This document shows, piece by piece, positions 1 through 5,227 of a DNA stretch of 5,227 bases. The notes beneath the pieces were generated by a model. That model saw only the letters and a list, made by a program, of their open reading frames with translations, searched no databases and was not told the origin of the DNA. A program made the translations under genes and the position numbers. Within the stretch, counting starts at the first letter, position 1. Every line of letters starts with the position of its first letter. Source of the stretch: an uncultured Lachnospiraceae bacterium (GTDB taxonomy: Bacteria > Bacillota > Clostridia > Lachnospirales > Lachnospiraceae); NCBI GenBank assembly GCA_945836355.1, contig CAMALD010000123.1, positions 1 through 5,227 on the forward strand, given 5' to 3'.

Positions 1-2634
1 GAGGTGGCACAGGGCTATAAGGATGTGAAGGAGCGCTCCGCTGTCGCAAGATTTAAGGTAAAGGGTGAGGATGCGTATATTCTTGCATGGACCACAACTC
101 CGTGGACCCTGCCGAGCAATGTGGCACTCTGTGTAAACCCGGTTGAAACCTATGCAAAGGTTAAGGCTGCTGACGGCTATACCTACTACATGGCACAGGC
201 GCTTTTGGATACCGTTCTCGGCAGGCTTGCCGTAAAGGCAGACCCGGAAAACAGTACCCAGGCAAAGCCGGCATATGAAGTGCTCGCTACCTATACGGGT
301 AAGGAGCTGGAATACAAGGAATATGAGCCGTTGTTTGACTGTGCGGTTGAGCTTTGTGAGAAGCAGCATAAAAAGGCATATTTCGTAACCTGTGACAGCT
401 ATGTTACCCTGACCGACGGTACCGGCGTGGTACACATCGCTCCGGCATTCGGTGAGGATGACGCAAAGGTCGGCAGGAATTATGATCTTCCGTTTGTACA
501 GCTCGTAGACGGCAAGGGTCAGATGACGAAGGAAACTCCGTATGCGGGCGTGTTCTGCAAGAAGGCAGACCCGATGGTATTGGACGACCTGGCAAAGAAG
601 GGGCTGCTCTTTGATGCGCCGAAGTTTGAACACAGCTACCCGCACTGCTGGCGCTGTGATACGCCATTGATTTACTATGCGCGCGAATCCTGGTTCATCA
701 AGGAAACTGCGGTAAAGGATGACTTAATCCGCAACAACAATACCATCAACTGGATTCCGGAATCCATCGGCAAGGGACGCTTCGGCGACTGGCTGGAGAA
801 CATTCAGGACTGGGCAATCTCCCGTAACCGTTATTGGGGCACTCCGTTAAATATCTGGGAGTGTGAGTGCGGATATCAGCATTCCGTAGGCAGCAGGCAG
901 GAGCTTTACGAGATGAGCGGCATGGAAGAGGCAAGGACGGTGGAATTTCATCGCCCGTACATTGATGCCATCACCTTAAACTGCCCAAAGTGCGGCAAAA
1001 AGATGAAGCGTGTTCCGGAGGTTATCGACTGCTGGTTTGACTCCGGTGCAATGCCGTTTGCACAGCATCATTATCCGTTTGAGAATAAAGAGCTGTTTGA
1101 GCAGCAGTTCCCGGCACAGTTCATTTCGGAGGCGGTCGACCAGACCAGAGGATGGTTCCACTCCCTGCTTGCCGAGTCCACGCTTTTGTTTAACAAGGCA
1201 CCGTATGAGAATGTTATCGTGCTGGGCCATGTGCAGGACGAGAACGGTCAGAAAATGAGTAAATCCAAGGGGAATGCGGTAGACCCGTTTGATGCGCTGA
1301 ACAAGTTTGGCGCAGATGCAATCCGCTGGTATTTCTACATTAACTCCGCTCCGTGGCTGCCAAACCGTTTCCATGACAAGGCTGTTGTGGAAGGACAGCG
1401 CAAATTTATGGGCACCCTGTGGAATACCTACGCATTCTTCGTGCTCTATGCGAATATTGACAATTTTGATGCTACAAAATATACTCTGGATTTTGAGAAG
1501 CTTCCGGTTATGGATAAGTGGCTGCTATCCCGCCTCAATTCTACGGTGAAGACGGTAGACGAGAATCTAGCAAATTACCGCATTCCGGAGACGGCGAGAG
1601 CCCTGCAGGATTTTGTGGATGAGATGAGTAACTGGTATGTGCGCCGCGGACGTGAGCGTTTCTGGGCAAAGGGCATGGAGCAGGATAAAATTAACGCATA
1701 CATGACTCTGTACACCGCCCTTGTGACCATCTGCAAGGCGGCAGCACCGATGATTCCGTTCATGACAGAGAGCATCTACCGCAATCTCGTATGCAGCATC
1801 GACAAGAAAGCTCCGGAGAGCATTCATCTGTGTGATTTCCCGGAGGTGAAGGAGGCATGGATTGACGAGAAGCTGGAGAAGGATATGGAGGCAGTACTGG
1901 ATATCGTCGTTCTCGGCCGCGCATGCCGCAATACCGCGAACTGCAAGCAGAGACAGCCGCTGGCCCACATGTATGTAAAATCCGACCTGACCTATACCGA
2001 TGCGAACGGAAACAGTGCACAGGGAATGTCGGAGTTCTACAAAGAGATTATTGAGGATGAATTGAATGTCAAGGAAGTAAGCTTTACCTCCGATGTGAGA
2101 AGCTTTACCGCATATACCTTCAAGCCGCAGCTCAAGACGCTCGGACGCCGCTTCGGCAGCCGTTTGAATGCCTTGAAGGAAGTGCTTGCAGGTATCGATG
2201 GCAATGCTGCAATGGATGAGCTGAACGAGAAGGGCACCATTACAGTAACGGTGGAGGGCACCGCGGAGGCCCTTGCAGCAGATGACCTTTTGATTGAGAC
2301 TGCCCAGAAGGAGGGTTATGTAACCAACGCTGACAAGGGTTACACGGTGGTGCTTGATACCAATCTGACCGATGAGCTGGTGGAAGAGGGATATGTGCGT
2401 GAGGTCATCAGTAAGCTGCAGACCATGCGCAAGGATGCCGGTTTTGAGGTCATGGACCATATCCGCGTATATGAGACCGGCAATGCACAGCTTGAGGCTA
2501 TCGTAAAGAAGAACGAGGCAGAAATCAAAAAGGTTGTGCTTGCGGATGCAGTCGTTTATGGCGAGGCAGCAGGCTTTACCAGGGATTGGAGTATAAACGG
2601 TGAGGATGTTACGCTCGGTGTAGAAAAAATGTAA
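1..2634 (+). CDS. ileS: Isoleucyl-tRNA synthetase, IleRS2 (eukaryote-like) type, 5'-truncated by window edge
   Basis: Cytoplasmic class I synthetase that attaches isoleucine to tRNA-Ile using ATP and hydrolyses mischarged Val-tRNA-Ile in its CP1 editing domain. Numbering the 877 visible residues from base 1: the editing domain runs from WTTTPWTLPSN (30-40) through GTGVVHIAPAFGEDD (140-154), which carries the conserved editing-site Asp, to HCWRCD (215-220). The catalytic fold resumes with WAISRNRYWGTPL (271-283), DCWFDSG (343-349), DQTRGWFH (380-387) and the ATP-site loop KMSKS (418-422). The helical anticodon-binding domain includes WNTYAFF (from 474), DKWLLSRL (from 505) and NWYVRR (544-549). 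The C-terminal region has RNTANCKQRQPL (643-654), KPQLKTLG (708-715) and LVEEGYVREV (from 793), as in the DUF5915-like tail of IleRS2. The zinc-binding C-terminal end of IleRS1 is absent. Cysteines at 288/290 and 328/331 are probable zinc ligands of the inserted knuckle. Family members are about 1,040 residues, so roughly 170-190 N-terminal residues, including the HIGH motif, lie upstream. The frame is intact. The valyl and leucyl paralogues are less likely given these motifs. Confidence 0.97.
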   Translation, partial: EVAQGYKDVKERSAVARFKVKGEDAYILAWTTTPWTLPSNVALCVNPVETYAKVKAADGYTYYMAQALLDTVLGRLAVKADPENSTQAKPAYEVLATYTGKELEYKEYEPLFDCAVELCEKQHKKAYFVTCDSYVTLTDGTGVVHIAPAFGEDDAKVGRNYDLPFVQLVDGKGQMTKETPYAGVFCKKADPMVLDDLAKKGLLFDAPKFEHSYPHCWRCDTPLIYYARESWFIKETAVKDDLIRNNNTINWIPESIGKGRFGDWLENIQDWAISRNRYWGTPLNIWECECGYQHSVGSRQELYEMSGMEEARTVEFHRPYIDAITLNCPKCGKKMKRVPEVIDCWFDSGAMPFAQHHYPFENKELFEQQFPAQFISEAVDQTRGWFHSLLAESTLLFNKAPYENVIVLGHVQDENGQKMSKSKGNAVDPFDALNKFGADAIRWYFYINSAPWLPNRFHDKAVVEGQRKFMGTLWNTYAFFVLYANIDNFDATKYTLDFEKLPVMDKWLLSRLNSTVKTVDENLANYRIPETARALQDFVDEMSNWYVRRGRERFWAKGMEQDKINAYMTLYTALVTICKAAAPMIPFMTESIYRNLVCSIDKKAPESIHLCDFPEVKEAWIDEKLEKDMEAVLDIVVLGRACRNTANCKQRQPLAHMYVKSDLTYTDANGNSAQGMSEFYKEIIEDELNVKEVSFTSDVRSFTAYTFKPQLKTLGRRFGSRLNALKEVLAGIDGNAAMDELNEKGTITVTVEGTAEALAADDLLIETAQKEGYVTNADKGYTVVLDTNLTDELVEEGYVREVISKLQTMRKDAGFEVMDHIRVYETGNAQLEAIVKKNEAEIKKVVLADAVVYGEAAGFTRDWSINGEDVTLGVEKM

Positions 2635-2638
2635 GGGC

Positions 2639-2645
2639 AAGGAGG
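2639..2645 (+). promoter_or_regulatory. Ribosome binding site of glgP
   Basis: AAGGAGG is a consensus Shine-Dalgarno sequence, 8 bases before the ATG at 2654. It fixes the glgP start and predicts strong translation. It lies in the 19-base gap after the ileS stop. There is no room for a terminator between the genes, and I see no convincing promoter in the gap, so co-transcription with ileS is likely. A promoter inside the ileS 3' end cannot be excluded. Confidence 0.93.
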
Positions 2646-2653
2646 ATAAAAGA

Positions 2654-5104
2654 ATGCAGATTAACAAGGAAGAGTTTAAAAAGAGTGTCAAGGCAAACCT
2701 GCGAACTCTGTTTCGCAAGGACATTGAGGAGGCTACAAAGCAGCAGGTGTTCCAGGCGGTAGCTTATGCGGTCAAGGATTACATTGTCGATATGTGGATT
2801 GAGACTCACAAGAAATATGAGGAAGAGGATGCAAAGACTGTGTACTACCTGTCCATGGAATTCTTGATGGGTCGTGCTCTCGGCAACAATATTATCAATC
2901 TCGGTGCCGACAAGGAAATCCGTGAGGCGCTGGAGGAGCTTGGTCTTGATCTGAATGTGATTGAGGACCAGGAGCCGGATGCAGGTCTTGGTAACGGTGG
3001 TCTCGGCAGACTGGCAGCCTGTTTTCTCGATTCGCTCTCCACACTCGGCTATCCGGCATACGGCTGCGGTATCCGCTATAAGTACGGTATGTTTGAGCAG
3101 AAGATTGAGAATGGTTTTCAGGTAGAGGTACCGGATAACTGGCTCAAGAATGGCAACCCGTTTGAGATGAAGCGCGCCGAGTATGCAGCAGAGGTAAAGT
3201 TTGGCGGTTATGTCCGCATGATGCGTGATGAGAACGGCAGAGAGCGTTTCATTCAGGAAAACTACCAGTCCGTTATGGCAATACCGTATGATCTTCCGGT
3301 GCTCGGCTACGGCAACAATGTCGTAAATACCCTTCGTATCTGGGATGCGGAGGCCATCAATACCTTCAATCTCGACTCCTTCGATAAGGGCGACTATCAG
3401 AAGGCCGTGGAGCAGGAAAACCTTGCAAGGACCATCTGTGAGGTGCTTTATCCGAACGACAACCACTATGCAGGTAAGGAGCTGCGTTTAAAGCAGCAGT
3501 ATTTCTTTGTATCGGCAAGCATTCAGCGCGCAGTATCCAAGTACATGGAAAAGCATGACGACGTGCGCAAGCTCTATGAGAAGGTCTGCTTCCAGATGAA
3601 CGATACCCATCCGACGCTGACCGTGGCAGAGCTGATGCGTATCCTCATGGATGATTATTATCTGACATGGGATGAGGCGTGGGCTGTAACCACCAAGGCA
3701 TGTGCTTACACCAACCATACCATCATGTCCGAGGCGCTTGAGAAGTGGCCGTTAGAGCTGTTCTCCCGCCTGCTTCCTCGTATTTACCAGATTGTTGAGG
3801 AGATTAACCGCCGCTTTATTCTGGAGATTCAGAAGAGATATCCGAACGATTACCGCAAAATCGAGAAGATGGCGATTGTATATGACGGGCAGGTAAAGAT
3901 GGCTCATCTGGCAATCGTGGCAAGCTTTTCTGTCAACGGTGTTGCAAGGCTGCATACCGAGATTTTAAAGAACGAGCAGCTGCATGATTTCTATGAGCTC
4001 TGGCCGGAGAAGTTCAACAACAAGACCAACGGTATCACCCAGAGACGTTTCCTGCTGCACGGCAATCCGCTGCTCGCACAGTGGGTGACCGACAAGATTG
4101 GCTCCGACTGGATTACCAACCTTCCGCACATCAACAATCTCGCTGTTTACGCAGAGGACGAGAAGTGCCAGAAGGAATTCATGAATATCAAGTATCAGAA
4201 CAAGGTCCGCCTTGCAGCCTATATCAAGGAGCATAACGGTGTTGAGGTGGATCCGAGATCCATCTTTGATGTACAGGTAAAGCGTCTGCATGAGTATAAG
4301 CGTCAGCTTTTGAATATCCTGCACATCATGTATCTGTACAACCAGCTCAAGATGAATCCGGATATGGAGTTCTATCCGAGGACCTTCATTTTCGGCGCAA
4401 AGGCAAGTGCGGGCTACCGCCGTGCAAAGGCTGTCATCAAGCTGATCAACAGTGTTGCGGATGTCATCAATAACGATAAGTCCATCGGCGGCAAGATTAA
4501 GGTCATATTTATTGAGAACTACCGTGTATCCAACGCGGAGTGGATCTTTGCGGCAGCAGATGTATCCGAGCAGATTTCCACAGCCAGCAAGGAGGCATCC
4601 GGTACCGGAAACATGAAGTTTATGTTAAACGGTGCGCTGACACTCGGAACAATGGACGGCGCCAATGTTGAGATTGTCGAGGAGGTTGGCAGTGAGAACG
4701 CATTTATTTTCGGTCTTTCCTCCGACGAGGTCATCAATTATGAGAAGAACGGCGGCTATAACCCGAAGGAAATCTACAACACCGACCTGGATATCCGCAA
4801 TGTGCTGACACAGCTGATTAACGGATATTACTCTCCGCAGGACCCGGAGATTTTCCGCGAGCTTTACAATTCCCTGCTTGAGAGCAACGGTTATGAGAGA
4901 GCCGACCAGTACTTTATCCTCAAGGATTTCCGCTCCTATGCAGAAGCGCAGAAGCGTGTGGAGAAGGCGTACCGGGATGAGGCAGGCTGGGCGCGTTCAG
5001 CCATCCTGAATGTGGCAAAGAGCGGCAAGTTTACTTCCGACCGTACGATTGAAGAGTATGTAAGAGATATCTGGCATCTGGACAAGGTAACGGTGGAGAT
5101 GTAA
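2654..5104 (+). CDS. glgP: Glycogen/starch/alpha-glucan phosphorylase (GT35), complete
   Basis: Cytoplasmic PLP-dependent enzyme that removes glucose units from the non-reducing ends of alpha-1,4-glucans with phosphate, giving glucose-1-phosphate. The 816 residues match the usual bacterial length of about 800-820. Visible family motifs in order: DAGLGNGGLGRLAACF (109-124), the glycine-rich active-site loop; NDTHP (316-320); TNHTIMSEALEKWP (353-366), whose His355 aligns with catalytic His377 of rabbit muscle phosphorylase; VKRLHEYKRQ (542-551), whose Lys543, Arg544 and Lys549 match muscle 568, 569 and 574 around the phosphate site; and EASGTGNMK (647-655), whose Lys655 is the Schiff-base lysine for PLP. 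The catalytic set looks complete. The N-terminus is short and lacks the Ser14 phosphorylation peptide of animal enzymes, as in other bacterial phosphorylases. No signal peptide or membrane segment is seen. The start is fixed by the ribosome binding site at 2639-2645, and the gene ends in an in-frame double stop, TAA TAG. Whether glycogen or maltodextrin (MalP-like) is the main substrate cannot be read from the sequence, and no other glycogen gene is in view. Confidence 0.97.
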   Translation: MQINKEEFKKSVKANLRTLFRKDIEEATKQQVFQAVAYAVKDYIVDMWIETHKKYEEEDAKTVYYLSMEFLMGRALGNNIINLGADKEIREALEELGLDLNVIEDQEPDAGLGNGGLGRLAACFLDSLSTLGYPAYGCGIRYKYGMFEQKIENGFQVEVPDNWLKNGNPFEMKRAEYAAEVKFGGYVRMMRDENGRERFIQENYQSVMAIPYDLPVLGYGNNVVNTLRIWDAEAINTFNLDSFDKGDYQKAVEQENLARTICEVLYPNDNHYAGKELRLKQQYFFVSASIQRAVSKYMEKHDDVRKLYEKVCFQMNDTHPTLTVAELMRILMDDYYLTWDEAWAVTTKACAYTNHTIMSEALEKWPLELFSRLLPRIYQIVEEINRRFILEIQKRYPNDYRKIEKMAIVYDGQVKMAHLAIVASFSVNGVARLHTEILKNEQLHDFYELWPEKFNNKTNGITQRRFLLHGNPLLAQWVTDKIGSDWITNLPHINNLAVYAEDEKCQKEFMNIKYQNKVRLAAYIKEHNGVEVDPRSIFDVQVKRLHEYKRQLLNILHIMYLYNQLKMNPDMEFYPRTFIFGAKASAGYRRAKAVIKLINSVADVINNDKSIGGKIKVIFIENYRVSNAEWIFAAADVSEQISTASKEASGTGNMKFMLNGALTLGTMDGANVEIVEEVGSENAFIFGLSSDEVINYEKNGGYNPKEIYNTDLDIRNVLTQLINGYYSPQDPEIFRELYNSLLESNGYERADQYFILKDFRSYAEAQKRVEKAYRDEAGWARSAILNVAKSGKFTSDRTIEEYVRDIWHLDKVTVEM

Positions 5105-5143
5105 TAGTATATTGCAGCAGATGTAATGGTACTGTTTAAGGCA

Positions 5144-5186
5144 GCATTCTGCGGGGTATTTTGCGCAGCAAAATCCCGGGAATTGC
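5144..5186. repeat. Imperfect inverted repeat (hairpin) downstream of glgP
   Basis: A 16-bp interrupted stem starts 39 bases after the glgP stop. ATTTTGC (5158-5164) pairs with GCAAAAT (5168-5174) around a 3-base loop. GGG (5154-5156) pairs with CCC (5175-5177) past a one-base T bulge. After a small internal loop, TTC (5147-5149) pairs with GAA (5180-5182) and GCA (5144-5146) with TGC (5184-5186), with one more bulged T. On the + strand there is no T tract after it, so it is not a classical intrinsic terminator. It may stabilise the glgP mRNA 3' end or be a copy of a palindromic extragenic repeat. A smaller alternative hairpin, GCAG/CTGC (5141-5152), would compete with its outer left arm. Confidence 0.55.
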
Positions 5187-5208
5187 ATCAAAGGGGGGCT
5201 GGCGCAAT

Positions 5209-5227
5209 AGTTCTTCGGAGTTTTGTT
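5209..5227 (+). terminator. Possible weak terminator, cut by window edge
   Basis: AGTTC (5209-5213) and GAGTT (5218-5222) form a 5-bp stem, two pairs being G-U, closed by a C(UUCG)G tetraloop (5214-5217). It leads directly into a T-rich run (TTTTGTT from 5221) that reaches the end of the window. The arrangement resembles an intrinsic terminator for the ileS-glgP transcript, but the stem is short and weak, and part of the T tract is used for pairing. It could be chance or part of a larger structure that continues beyond the window. Confidence 0.25.

Noticed and set aside
859..873. CEC spacing (Cys288, Cys290) in the IleRS zinc knuckle instead of CxxC, considered as a lost zinc site.
   Set aside because: The partner pair CPKC (328-331) is intact, and CxC spacing can still bind zinc. 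It is probably a normal clade variant, so I do not claim a defect.
1010..1549. Two + strand open frames (1010-1258 and 1307-1549) in another frame inside ileS.
   Set aside because: They lie wholly within conserved ileS catalytic and anticodon-binding coding sequence and have no recognisable motifs, so they are out-of-frame shadows.
1567..2724. Long open frame of 385 codons on the minus strand, antisense to the 3' end of ileS.
   Set aside because: It is codon-aligned with ileS, so its stops can only arise where ileS uses TTA, CTA or TCA. It ends exactly at a CTA leucine codon (1567-1569). It is a by-product of codon bias, with no family resemblance.
2609..3466. Open frame of 285 codons on the minus strand, antisense to the 5' part of glgP.
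   Set aside because: It is codon-aligned with glgP, and its stop is the complement of an out-of-frame TTA at 2609-2611 in the end of ileS. Both overlapping sense genes are well-supported protein families, so this is a shadow.
4997..5191. Minus-strand open frame of 64 codons starting in the downstream gap and entering glgP.
   Set aside because: No ribosome binding site that decides a start, no recognisable domain, mostly antisense to the glgP 3' end, and its 5' half is made of the hairpin sequence.
5191..5227. AAAGGGGGG as a ribosome binding site for a following gene.
   Set aside because: No ATG or GTG follows within the window, and the only TTG (5223-5225) is about 25 bases away, too far for initiation.

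Overview
The window holds two ordinary housekeeping or metabolic genes on the + strand, tightly packed, plus a short non-coding tail. I find no undescribed system. There is no tRNA, rRNA, CRISPR array, insertion sequence or transposase gene in view.

Organism: the balanced base composition, strong AAGGAGG ribosome binding site, IleRS2-type isoleucyl-tRNA synthetase and close protein style point to a Clostridia-class Firmicute, most likely a gut member of the Lachnospiraceae or a neighbouring family. This is an inference from familiarity with the protein families, not a database result.

Layout: positions 1-2634 are the 3' part of ileS. The reading frame is already open at base 1, and the start codon, HIGH motif and any upstream regulatory leader lie before the window. 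After a 19-base gap holding a consensus Shine-Dalgarno sequence, positions 2654-5104 carry a complete glgP-type alpha-glucan phosphorylase of 816 residues. Its stop codon is doubled (TAA TAG). The remaining 123 bases (5105-5227) show no convincing gene. They hold an imperfect 16-bp hairpin (5144-5186) and a second small stem with a UUCG tetraloop that runs into a T-rich stretch at the window edge. These could end the transcript or be an extragenic repeat.

How they work together: IleRS charges tRNA-Ile for translation, and the phosphorylase releases glucose-1-phosphate from stored glycogen or maltodextrins. They have no direct biochemical link. With no terminator visible between them, glgP is probably at least partly transcribed by read-through from ileS, and that coupling is the most biologically interesting question here.
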